Positions 1 to 9,280 of a stretch of 26,300 bases of DNA are shown here, piece after piece (position 1 is the first letter of the stretch; every line of letters begins with the position of its first letter). The stretch spans positions 1-26,300 of the forward strand of contig FTLJ01001036.1 in assembly GCA_900155495.1 (NCBI GenBank), written 5' to 3'. The notes under the pieces are model-generated. The model was not told where the DNA came from, ran no database searches, and saw only the letters and a list, made by a program, of their open reading frames with translations. The position numbers were made by a program, and so were the translations under genes. Origin of the DNA: Porogramme epimiltina (Eukaryota; Basidiomycota; Agaricomycetes; Polyporales; Polyporaceae).

Positions 1-196
1 AATGCCCTAAATACATAGAAGGAAATGCGGTGTTTGCTGATGGTATTGAAAGGTCAATGGCCCGCTGTTCTTTCGTCGTGGTAGGAATATACTTTCAGGT
101 ACTTCATCTTAAGCCCGCTTAACGTCCCTAGCGAGGTTTGGCAGTTCGTGTCCGAGCTATACACCAACCATATCCGGCCACTGAGATCGTTCTCGC

Positions 197-204
197 TGAC
201 GTCA
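197..204. promoter_or_regulatory. CRE-like palindrome TGACGTCA
   Basis: A perfect 8-bp TGACGTCA palindrome lies about 600 bp upstream of the AKR start codon. This is the classical site for ATF/CREB-type bZIP factors, which in fungi include stress regulators of the Atf1 class. The match is exact, but a single 8-mer in 26 kb is close to chance, so function is inferred only. Confidence 0.3.
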
Positions 205-701
205 AAGGCGAGGCTTTCTATCGACTGTCACAATGCACCTAGAAAACCAGCTCTATCTCAAAGACAAGTTAGCCGATGCAATAGGGGTCCCTCACACCAA
301 ACTATACCAGACTCTTCGAGCTGTTACGTATCACACGGCATCAGCCGACGGAAAGGCTTGCGAGTCCTATCGGCAACGGTGCTAGTCGGCTAACGGACCT
401 AGTGGGTGCCTATCTTACAAACGAGGTGGTTGGAGCACTGACGCCTGCAAGATTTCAGCAGGGGATTCCGATCGGCCTACCCACCGTCCCCTTGCCGCAA
501 CAAGTTCGGGAGGCAAGAACCGCACTAGACCCTCTACTACAAGTGCACTCTTACTAGCCGCTCTCCAAGAAGCCCCACGGGCGCCGACGGGCCCGGTCGG
601 CGACTTGGTCTCAACGTCTAGGTCCACACGCGTACTTGCTCCTTACCCCATATAGGTTCTCTTGTAGTAAGTGTCCTTGACATATCTACTCCTCAAAGTC
701 A

Positions 702-709
702 TATATAAA
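702..709 (+). promoter_or_regulatory. TATA box of the AKR gene
   Basis: TATATAAA occurs 100 bp upstream of the AKR ATG at 809, leaving room for a short leader. It is the strongest TATA match in the first 800 bases and points in the direction of the only downstream gene. TATA-containing promoters usually mark regulated genes, which suits an inducible aryl-alcohol dehydrogenase. Confidence 0.5.
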
Positions 710-808
710 CTTGCCTCGACGGCCAGCTGTTCTCCACGACCTTTCGGCTGCTCAGGACCCACTCCGACCCAGTGACCATCTTTTCGCCCCACCAAGCATC
801 CCGAATCT

Positions 809-2314
809 ATGTCTACCTCGACGCTCTGGGGCCCCGCCCCTCCCCCGCCCACAAAGCTCGGACGTCATCGTCAACTCTCCCCCCTCGCTGCCGTTCACGT
901 CTCGCCCATCTGCCTCGGCGGAATGAGTATCGGCGACAAGTGGGCCAATGCCGGATTCGGCGCCATGGACAAGAATTCGAGCTTCAAGCTCCTCGACGCC
1001 TTCTATGAGGCTGGTGGAAATTTTATCGACACGGCCAACAATTACCAGGACGAGAGCTCGGAGAAATTCATCGGAGAGTGGATGGAGACGCGAGGAATCA
1101 GGGACCAGATGGTGATTGCTACGAAGGTGCGCGATGGCGAGTTTTACCGATGCGAGTGCGTCTAACATCCCTCTACAGTTCACGACGTGCTACAAGAGGG
1201 GCCAGGACGACGTCAAGCAGAAGACCTCATACACGGGCAACAGCGCGAAGTCACTCCATGTCTCCGTGGAAGAGTCCCTGAAGAAGCTCCGCACGTCCTA
1301 CATCGATATCCTCTACGTCCACTTCGTGCGTTACGCTTCTTTGCTGTTACCGAGCAACAGCTCACTCTAATCTTTCAGTGGGACTACACAACCAGCATCC
1401 CTGAGCTCATGAACGGACTTCACGCCCTCGTTATGTCCGGAAAGGTTTTATACTTGGTATGTCACCCTTGTTATCATGGGCACAGTGTCATCGCTCACCA
1501 TACCATAGGGCATCTCCGACACTCCCGCCTGGGTGGTCTCCCGCGCCAACGAGTACGCGAGGTGCAACGCAAAGACGCCCTTCGCGGTCTATCAGGGTTA
1601 TTGGAGCGTCCTCAAGCGCGACTTTGAACGAGACATCATCCCAATGGTGCGCTCCGAGGGGATGGCCTTGGCACCTTGGAACGTTCTAGAGGCCGGGAAA
1701 ATCAGGTCGGACGAACAGGAGCGCGAGCGCGAGCAGAGCGGTGAAAATGGTAAACTCGTTCTGTGTAATTGATGTCATGGTACTAGTGACGCTGACGAGG
1801 ATTCACTACAGGCCGCGCCATATTCTCACCTGACTGGCGTCGCACCGAGACTCAGCGGAATGTCTCGCGGGTTCTCCAAGAGATCGCAACTGCTGTTGGC
1901 GCCAAGACGGTGCAAGCTGGTGAGCCGCCTTTCCTTTAAACGAGGTGATATATATTAAAGAATGCTAACGATTTTGGCACATGCACCCACAGTCGCCATC
2001 GCGTATGTCATGCAGAAGGTTCCCTACGTGTTCCCGATCATCGGCGGACGCAAGGTCGAGCACCTATACAGCAACCTCGAGGCCCTGGATATCGTCCTTA
2101 CTGAAGAGCACTTCAAGAAGATTGAGAATATGGTGCCATTCGAAGTCGGCTTCCCCATGGATCTCATGGTAGGCACTCCTTGGATTCTTATAGCAAGATA
2201 GTATGCAAACTCAATCACGTATAGGGGGATAGCTCTGAGTACAATGTCGGTTGGAAGAACGCGGGGCAGTACGACAAGTGGCCCGCCCCTCAGGCTATCC
2301 GCCCGGCATTGTAA
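809..2314 (+). CDS. Aryl-alcohol dehydrogenase-like aldo-keto reductase (AAD family)
   Basis: Seven exons are supported: 809-1126, 1179-1325, 1379-1456, 1509-1749, 1812-1919, 1993-2168 and 2225-2314. They join in frame into 385 residues, the usual AAD length. All introns are 52-73 nt with GT...AG ends. The AKR tetrad is intact: Asp74 ([10 protein letters not shown]), Tyr79, Lys106 (VIATK, just before intron 1) and His154 (YVHFWD). The N-terminal GGMSIGDKW segment and the C-terminal [11 protein letters not shown] cofactor segment are typical of fungal AADs. These cytosolic NADPH enzymes reduce aryl aldehydes such as veratraldehyde to alcohols in lignin-derived aromatic metabolism. The exact substrate cannot be told from sequence. 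Norsolorinic acid reductase-like AKRs are close relatives. The start is the first ATG in frame, and the protein begins with the proline-rich [13 protein letters not shown] leader common in this family. Confidence 0.92.
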
Positions 2315-2938
2315 TTGCGCAACCGGATTTCGGAGCTTCCGTCTTGTAGCATTATCTGTGAAAATTTTATCTGATCCGGCCGTTAGTCGTGGATTTCGAT
2401 CTACATGGTATCTCTACCCCGATACGTACTGCGTTCTGGACGCCCGCAGTTTCATATAGCTCGCAGAACTAACGTAGAGTGTAAGTCTCTTACCGCACGT
2501 TGCGCCTCAGAAATTGAATTAAACGCTGTGCGACGACCTCATGGAACAACGCTCATTCTGTGCTGTCCTTGGTGACGTAAGTACGTTGGAAGCTCCGTTT
2601 GTCGGATGCTAGAAGCTGAGGATGATCATTTAGAGGATGGCATGGCTTCCTTTGAATCTCTCTCAGCGCCAAGAGTCAGTTGATTGCGAACGCCACGTGT
2701 GATGCGGCCAAGGTAAGTCAATTCATGAACGATATTCATAAACAAGCGTGCAGAGCTTGCTTCATATCCTCATGCAACATACTACAATTATCAATACCCT
2801 ATTACAAAGTTAAAAATGTATAAATGCCCTTTGTACGTATTCTCGTGCGGAATTCGGCAATCCAAACATGACGATGTGGTCAGGCGCCGGGGCACTCCTT
2901 GAACGTGAACCTCGACCACATCCGTCGCCAGAATCAGA
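2315..2938. other. Intergenic region between AKR and F-box gene A1
   Basis: No coding frame is supported. The left part should be the AKR 3' end; an AATTAAA-like AT-rich stretch lies near 2516. A CRE half-like TGACGTAA is at 2573-2580, and the right part is the A1 promoter with a TATA box at 2819-2825. Nothing else stands out. Confidence 0.55.
2819..2825 (+). promoter_or_regulatory. TATA box of F-box gene A1
   Basis: TATAAAT lies 114 bp upstream of the A1 ATG in a locally AT-rich stretch. A short upstream ATG (2868) sits between it and the gene start, so the transcription start decides whether a small upstream frame is included in the mRNA. Confidence 0.4.
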
Positions 2939-4769
2939 ATGTCAAACCCAACCGGTTCCATCCTTTCACTCTCCCCTGAAACGCTCTCGGATATATGCAA
3001 CTACTTGGTCGACCGCGAAGCATGGAACGACCGTCAACGCGGCAAGCATCTAGTTCCCTTACTGACTATCTGTTCAACACTGTACCGACCAGCAGTGGCC
3101 GTCCTATGGAACACGATATTCAACCTCAACCCGCTTCTGTACACGCTCCCCTCAAGTCTTTTTACGGACACCAAAGTTGATTCTTCTCAGCCAAGATTGA
3201 TAGGAAGGAAGAGTCCTCTTGTGAGTGTCGAGCACCTCTCATGGCATCTACCCGAATTTCTATGGCATCGATGACTCGACTAATTCTTATCTTCAGGACT
3301 TCGTCCGAGACCCATTGCCCACCGACTTTGCTCGAATGGCGATTCACACGGCCCTCGTTCGGTCCATTCGATGCTATGAAGAAAGCTTTTGCAGAGCAGG
3401 TGTTTTGGGCGAGATGTGGGAAGTCCTCCTGCGCCATGCTCCCCAACCTATGTTTCCCAATGTTACTTCCCTCCAACGCTCCTTCGTCATAGGCCCATGG
3501 GCTCGTACACCATTGTTCATGGCACCTCAGCTACGATGCGTTCAACTCGCACCCCCATACTACGACACGGTCCCGGCCTTCGAGGAATTCATCATGGCAC
3601 TCGGTCGCACGTCTTATCACCTTGAACAGCTAATTCTCATCGATGAGTTCAACAAAAGAAGCATTCCACGGGGGCAAATTCTTCGCCTTGCTCACTTTCC
3701 ACATTTGACAGTTTTCAACGCCCCTTTTACCGTCATAGGCCCCGAGGCCTTGAGAACGCTCTCTGTTCTTCCCTGTCTTCGCGTCTTCAACGCAACCATC
3801 CGCGGATCTCAGTTCAACGACTGGGACATGCTTCCGCAACGTCGAACACCCGAGTTTTTTGCCGCTCTGATAACGTTGAATATCAATTGTTCCAGTCTCG
3901 AGTGGGTCATCGCATTCCTCAACGTCATCGCCTCCTCCCATCTCCAGACTGTAGGCATCGCAACGGGAAAACTAGACGAAAACGAAGATGGCCTCCCCCT
4001 CGTTCTTCCCATGTTGCTCCGCTCATTCTGTTGTGCGTTATCTGACCACCCTTCCTGTGGGTCCATCAAAGAGATATCCATTTCTATCGACGGCGAACAT
4101 CCTCCTCCGCACGTCGTGATGGTCAATGGGAAGGAGAAGGTGGACCTCCCGCAGCATCCTGCCACATTCTTGTATCGTTCCAGCTCTATCACTCCTCTAC
4201 TCCACCTCTCCTCTCTACGTGAACTCGTCATAGAGTCATGGTGCGACGTCTACCCCAGTGATATTTTTCTCTCTCGCGCGTCGCAAGCCTGGCCGGACCT
4301 CCGCAAGCTCGAACTCACACGCATATCGAGGTTCAAACGATGGGGATATGGCACGTTGCCTGACTTTCAATGGCAGTACAGGCCCCGCGCGACGCTAACG
4401 GGCTTAATGCCTCTCATACGCCGTTGTAGACACCTCGTATCGCTCAGCATCTATGTGGATGCAGACGTGCTCCTGCCAGACCCCAAGACACCCGCTCAGT
4501 ACCGTGCGCTGTATGGAGAGTGGCCATCGAAGTCAATCGTGCGTTGCTTTGACATCGGGATGTCGCAGACATCACAACCGGTGCGGGTCGCGGCATTTCT
4601 GTCCGACCTGTGTCCAGACCTGGAAGTGCTGAGATGCTACTCGTATCACGCGCTTTCGGAAGAGTGGAGCGAGGTGATGGCACTGTTGGTACAGTTTCGA
4701 GCAATTCGGTCACAGGAGCGGCAATGGATGAAGAAGTTGAACCCGGCAACGCAAGGCTTGAAGGGATAA
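2939..4769 (+). CDS. F-box protein, subfamily A copy 1 (A1)
   Basis: Two exons, 2939-3220 and 3297-4769, give 584 residues; the 76-nt intron (GTGAGT...CTTCAG) is phase 0. Exon 1 holds an F-box-like segment at about residues 8-60 (LSPETLSDICNYLVD ... LLTICSTLYRPAVAVLW). Exon 2 is a long divergent region with irregular leucine-rich character. It includes SWCDVYPSD near residue 408 and an AWP motif at 425-427, followed by a leucine-rich stretch that is typical of Agaricomycete F-box proteins. By family it should bind Skp1 through the F-box and present substrates to an SCF ubiquitin ligase; the substrate is unknown. The intron position is fixed by comparison with A2 and A3, where exon 2 starts at the same place in the alignment (DFVRDP here, TFQREP in A3). 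The start ATG matches the N-termini of the paralogs (M-x3-5-SILSLSPETLS). Confidence 0.85.
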
Positions 4770-5950
4770 GATTGGGCGATGGACCTACGTAGTGAACTTT
4801 CTTTCCATGTAATTATCTTTCGGGTGGATTTTGAGCTTGTGTCCTATGCCAAGATGTATCCCTAAAACGCGAAGGCTGAAACCTGGCCATGGCATGCGCA
4901 TGCGTGGGCGCCCTAGACTTGGCCTAGCGCCCGATAGAAGGAGGTTTCAAACAATTAATTTGGGCGCTTCTTCTCTGACTACAACGTCACTAGACTGCAG
5001 CTCTGCTTTTACTCTCCCCTCCCATCTTCTCTGGACGCTCTCCGCCAGATTTTGAGCAGAAGTTACGCCTGCATAGACCTTGAGGTGCTGCAGAAGAGGG
5101 GTTTTGAACTCGTTGAGGTGCTAAGAGATCGTAGCATCTGAGTCTATACGTTTGTGAGCGATATTTTTGTCGGTCCTTCCACACATTGCACATCGTGGCC
5201 GCAAACATATAGTTTCCCCCCTCTCTCTTCACTGGCCGTGCAAGTCTACATATAATTATCTTCTACTAATCAGACGATGAGAGCTCTTCATCGATTATAA
5301 TGTCTACAGTTATGGTCCATCACGGTTACGGCAAACCCTAAGGTGCGTCGTCGTCTCGTCCTTACAGCCCATGTATCCCTGATCATCCTATACAAGAATG
5401 TCATGCTCGTACAGGGAACATCGAAGGGTTTAGTCGCATAACGCGCCCAACTTCAAGAGGCACGTTCACTACTATTAGCGAACACGATCTCCTCATCGAT
5501 GTATCAGTGAATGGGCAAGTCTGAGGCTTGAAACTGCGAAGCATTACGTCTATAAGATGCACGGAGATCACAAGTACGCTGTGAGTGGTGATTTCTATAT
5601 CGGTATCAACAGTAGCTGACCGGGTGCCACGCATACTCGTATCCTGGCATATGCCGCATCTTGGCAAAAGTTGCCCCTTTACGACACGACTGCTAATACT
5701 GCGCATGCCGTGCGGGAACGGCGTGCATCTAGGCCCGCTGCAGTCAAAAACGCCTTAAGGGTCTACGTTCATGTGCTTACCTCTTTCACCAGGTGCGTGT
5801 TTCAAACACAAATCGTAGCTTTTCAAACTCCGTTTACTTCGGTCCACAGACAAAGAAGGCCCGCTCTCTTCAAGTAGTGCCCAACTCGCCACCCCAGCCG
5901 AGCTTTCATACTTTATTCCTTGTTACAACGCCGCTGGACTCGGCTGCACC
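4770..5950. other. 1.2-kb gene-poor gap
   Basis: I find no reading frame with protein-like composition and no RNA gene. Short open frames on both strands lack ATG context, splice partners or family resemblance. A 12-bp GCATGCGCATGC palindrome occurs at 4892-4903. A CT-rich patch is present around 5008-5043. The stretch from about 5820 stays open in the frame of the next gene but has no ATG before 5951. Confidence 0.5.
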
Positions 5951-6879
5951 ATGAGTGCCACTTCTTCATCCGAACCCTACAGTACTTCCGACCTCGACGC
6001 CGTCCATTCGGTTGTTGCCAACCCCATCGCTTTGAAGGCCTTCCGCGAATCGCTCACCCACGGCCACCTCGCGGATGGCACGTCCACCATCCGGGCTTTC
6101 ACCGCCATGTGGAGCCACCCAGCTGACCACACGACCGCCGAGGACCTCCTCTGGCTTCTCGCGCGCATGAACAACCTCAAGCACCTCGTCCTGCACGTGC
6201 CGCTCACCCAGCGGCGCATCCCGCTCGGGCACATGCGCGCATTGCAGTCGCTCAACGCCGAAGCGGCACTCCTCCGCGTGCTCCGCGCGCCTCACCCGCC
6301 TCTGCGCGCGCTGAGCGTGTACGTGCTCCCCGCAGACGAGGCGAGCACGTACGCGGCGATCACACGGCTGTTCTCAAAAAGTCTTATCAAGCTGCGTGTG
6401 TTGCGGACATTCGACGGGCCGCGCGAAGAGGGGTCTCCCGCGCGCGTGTGCGCGGCGCTTGCGCTGCCGAGGCTGGAGTACCTCGAGGTACGGGACTTGT
6501 CGGCTAAGGTATGTGCACGTATCCTTGCCTCGCACACAGAAGGATGCCTGACTATCGCGTTTTCTAGTGTGATCTCCGGTTTGATCATGTGGACGCCGTG
6601 GCGGGCACCCCTGTACAAAACATGGCGGTTTCAGGGACGCCGAACCTCAGGATGCTGGTGTGGTTACCACCATGGCACAGGTCTATCGACAGGGCGGTGA
6701 AGGGCTGGCAGAATATGCTAACGATATTCCAATCTGATTTGCTGACGGCTTTGGCACCTGTTCAACTGTTGGTGTGCGTCTCCAGCACAGAGGGTGCTCT
6801 CGGCTGGAGCGAAGGCGGCGGACATTTCTTCCTTCCGGAAGCCCTGGTGGCTGTGGACGGAGAGGAATGGCGCAATTAG
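5951..6879 (+). CDS. Unrecognised protein, leucine-rich, possibly F-box-related without an F-box
   Basis: Two exons, 5951-6508 and 6568-6879, join in phase 0 across a 59-nt intron (GTATGT...TTCTAG) to give 289 residues. I do not recognise the family. Residues 60-180 contain regularly spaced leucine-rich strands such as MNNLKHLVLHVP, PPLRALSVYVLP and LPRLEYLEVRDL. These look like the repeat region of fungal F-box/LRR-type proteins, but there is no N-terminal F-box and the length is half that of the F-box genes nearby. No signal peptide or membrane segment is visible. Exon 1 is markedly GC-rich, exon 2 less so. It may be a stand-alone receptor fragment, a decayed F-box gene, or an unrelated small protein. 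The ATG at 5951 is the first in an otherwise open upstream frame. Confidence 0.6.
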
Positions 6880-7277
6880 ACACTCGTTACGATCAATCCT
6901 TACACACTCATTGGACTATGTACTCTAGCATCCAATGCCAAGGCTCGGCCGGCATCTGTACACCAGTTCATTCTATCTTATTAACTATAAATAGCTCCAT
7001 CCGTTCTGTAAAGTGACCCTGAGTGTGATCCGCGCTCACTGGGCCAATCATCGTCGTCTTGCCGAAAAACTAAGGGTCAAGCATGTCGAAGAGCGGTTGT
7101 TTGGAAGTGTTAGGATCCAAGGCTTTTGGCAAACACGCACAAATAACGCCTACGCGTCCTGTAAGCGCTTATGTGCATGGCCGCGTAAGTCCAGTAGCGC
7201 GTTCATATCGACACTTCTTACTTCTCCTCGTCTCCTTCTCGTTTACCCATCTTGATCTCATCTTTCGCTGCATAGTC
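6880..7277. promoter_or_regulatory. Intergenic promoter region of the Rpn9 gene
   Basis: A TATAAATA match (6986-6993) and a CCAAT pentamer (7044-7048) lie upstream of Rpn9. A pyrimidine-rich tract (about 7204-7270) ends just before the ATG. CT-rich tracts immediately before the start are common in promoters of highly expressed filamentous-fungal genes. The TATA match is 285 bp from the ATG, so it may not be the working core element. No coding sequence is seen. Confidence 0.45.
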
Positions 7278-8840
7278 ATGGCCGCCCCTATGTCGGTCGA
7301 CAAGACCCCCAAGATTGATGTCGACGAGTTCCTCACCCTCGCCATTTCGGAAACGCCACAGGAGCTGCACGCGTTCTTCGAGTCTTTCCGATCATTGTAC
7401 AGCCGTAAGTGCGTATGGCTCTGGCTGGGATATGCGAAGAGTAGCTTACCGTATGGTCAGACTATGGCACCAGCTGTCGAACAAGCTGTTGGAGTTCTTT
7501 GACTTCCCGCTTTCAAGGCTGTACCGCGTCGACGTCTTCAACAAGTTTGTGCACGACTTTGAGCCAAAGCTAAACCAGCTTAGGCTAGTGGAGATGGGTG
7601 TGAAGGTTTCGAAAGAGATTGATAGTGCGTTCTACGTTTCATGATCCCCTGTCTCGCTCCTCACGCCTGTACCAAGACCCCGCGACGCATCTTCAGTTCC
7701 TGACGGACCTACTTGGACGCATCAATACCGAAAAAGCACCTGAAGCGCACGTACTCCTCCTTGCCACCCTGGCACATGCGAAGCTCCTATACGGCGATCA
7801 CGAGGGAACGAAGAACGACATAGACGCGGCGTGGAAGGTGCTAGATGAGCTATCAGGCGTGGACCCGTCCGTGAACGCAGCTTACTATGGGGTTGCCGCG
7901 GACTACTACAAGGTGCGAGTGGCCAGCACGACTCGTTACGTCAGTCTTCATTCATACCCCGCCCCTGGCTGCTTTTAGTCCAGAGCAGAGTACGCGCCCT
8001 ACTACAAGAATTCACTCCTGTACCTCGCGTGTATCGATCCTGCGAAGGACTTGACTCCTCAGGAGCGCGTCCTCCGCGCGCACGACCTCGGGCTGGCGGC
8101 TTTCCTTGGGGACACGATCTACAATTTCGGAGAACTGGTACGTCGCCGATCCTTGGTCCCATTTCCGGACACGCGCCGCTCATTAATTCCATGTCGACCA
8201 CAGCTCATGCACCCGATTCTCGACGCGCTCGACAACACGGAACACGAGTGGATTAAGAAGTTGCTGTTCACGTTCAACGAAGGCAACATTGGCAAGTTTG
8301 AGGCGCTTGCTCCTCTGTTCCCCAAAGAGGTGTGTTCGAGCAGCCGGCCTATCATGAGCGAGTGGTTCTGACCTGTGACTCGTTGGGCCGTTTGCGAATC
8401 ACGACGTATGCGCGTTCACGTCGAACGTGTAGCCGATCCTCCAGGAGAACTATCCTTTCTTGCGGCAGAAGATCTGTCTCATGGCACTCATTGAGTCGGT
8501 CTTCAAGCGTGGGGCGTACGACCGTACGATGTCATTCAACACTATTGCGGAAGAGACGCGGCTGCCGTTGGTCGAGGTGGAGCATCTGGTGATGAAAGCT
8601 TTGAGGTACGAGTGCACGTTCGTCTGTGCGGGCTGCTGGACTCATTGTACCTACCGTAGCCTGAAGCTGATCAAAGGGTCGCTCGACCAAGTGGACCAGA
8701 AGGCACAGATTACGTGGGTGCAGCCCCGCGTGCTCTCGCGCGAACAGGTTGCGAAGTTGGCGGAGAGGCTTGCGGCGTGGAACACGAAGCTGCACACAGT
8801 GGAGGAGCGGATTGCACCCGAGGTGCTCGTTAGCAGCTAA
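7278..8840 (+). CDS. RPN9: 26S proteasome regulatory subunit Rpn9 (PSMD13), PCI protein
   Basis: Seven exons (7278-7408, 7461-7624, 7677-7912, 7979-8137, 8204-8329, 8433-8605, 8660-8840) give 389 residues; human PSMD13 has 376. Segments that align with the family include KLWHQLSNKLLEFF near residue 44, YYKNSLLYLACID near 185, NFGELLMHPILDALDNTEHEW at about 226-246, and the C-terminal winged-helix part VEVEHLVMKALSLKLIKGS followed by TWVQPRVL. The PCI domain occupies roughly residues 175-345. Rpn9 is a structural subunit of the 19S lid and has no catalytic residues. The first splice needs donor GTGCGT at 7409 rather than the overlapping consensus GTAAGT at 7405; only the former gives LYSRKLWHQL in frame. 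Intron 2 ends in an unusual CAAG acceptor. The ATG at 7278 is the first; an in-frame ATG four codons later is an alternative. Confidence 0.95.
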
Positions 8841-9280
8841 ACGACGCGGCATGGAATGTATAGTATCGTTGGACCCTTAATGTAGCGAGTTAGTCACAGT
8901 GCAGGACGGAGTGGGGCTTGCGCAGTAGGCGGCTGCAGGTGGATGGAAAGGAGGAATGTGGCCGGGAAAGGGCGGGGCGCATGCGCTCGGTGGCCTGAGT
9001 TTTGCGAGGCGGCTCAGCCGCCGTCCTAGAGCTGTCCACGACCACCTCGAGGCTGGCGCATGCCATCACCACGTTCCACATACATATTGCCGGAACCCCT
9101 CAACGTGTACTTTAACCTGCCCGTGCTCTTTTTCATTTCCCTATCTTCCGTCATCACCCGCTCGAGGCTCGAATTCCTACGGTGTGGCCTGCGCTTCTCT
9201 CTTCTCCGAGTGCCCAGCTCGAATAACCGCCAGAGCGTTCCATCCCTCTTAACCCTCACCAACGACCCCGCTTCGCCGTC
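8841..9280. other. Intergenic region between Rpn9 and the telobox gene
   Basis: Contains the Rpn9 3' end and the promoter of the next gene. I see no additional gene. The last 170 bases are pyrimidine-rich, as expected just before a fungal start codon. No clear TATA box is present. Confidence 0.5.

Larger units (their letters stand above)
1..808. other. Non-coding left flank and promoter region of the AKR gene
   Basis: No reading frame here has the length, composition or splice structure of a gene, and none resembles a family I recognise. I see no tRNA box or transposon end. The stretch contains a full CRE-type palindrome (197-204), a GC-rich 7-bp inverted repeat (582-588 with 596-602) and a TATA box (702-709) that fits the AKR gene downstream. 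An upstream gene ending before base 1 could leave its 3' region here. Confidence 0.6.

Noticed and set aside
3225..3296. Extending A1 exon 2 upstream into an apparent single 514-codon frame
   Set aside because: Comparison with A2 and A3 and the GTGAGT...CTTCAG borders show this stretch is intron.
4892..4903. GCATGCGCATGC palindrome
   Set aside because: Alternating GC/AT simple sequence in a gene-poor gap; too simple to claim function.
5080..5140. tRNA-like B box (GGGGTTTTGAACTC)
   Set aside because: It deviates from GGTTCRANYCC and no A box or acceptor stem pairs around it.
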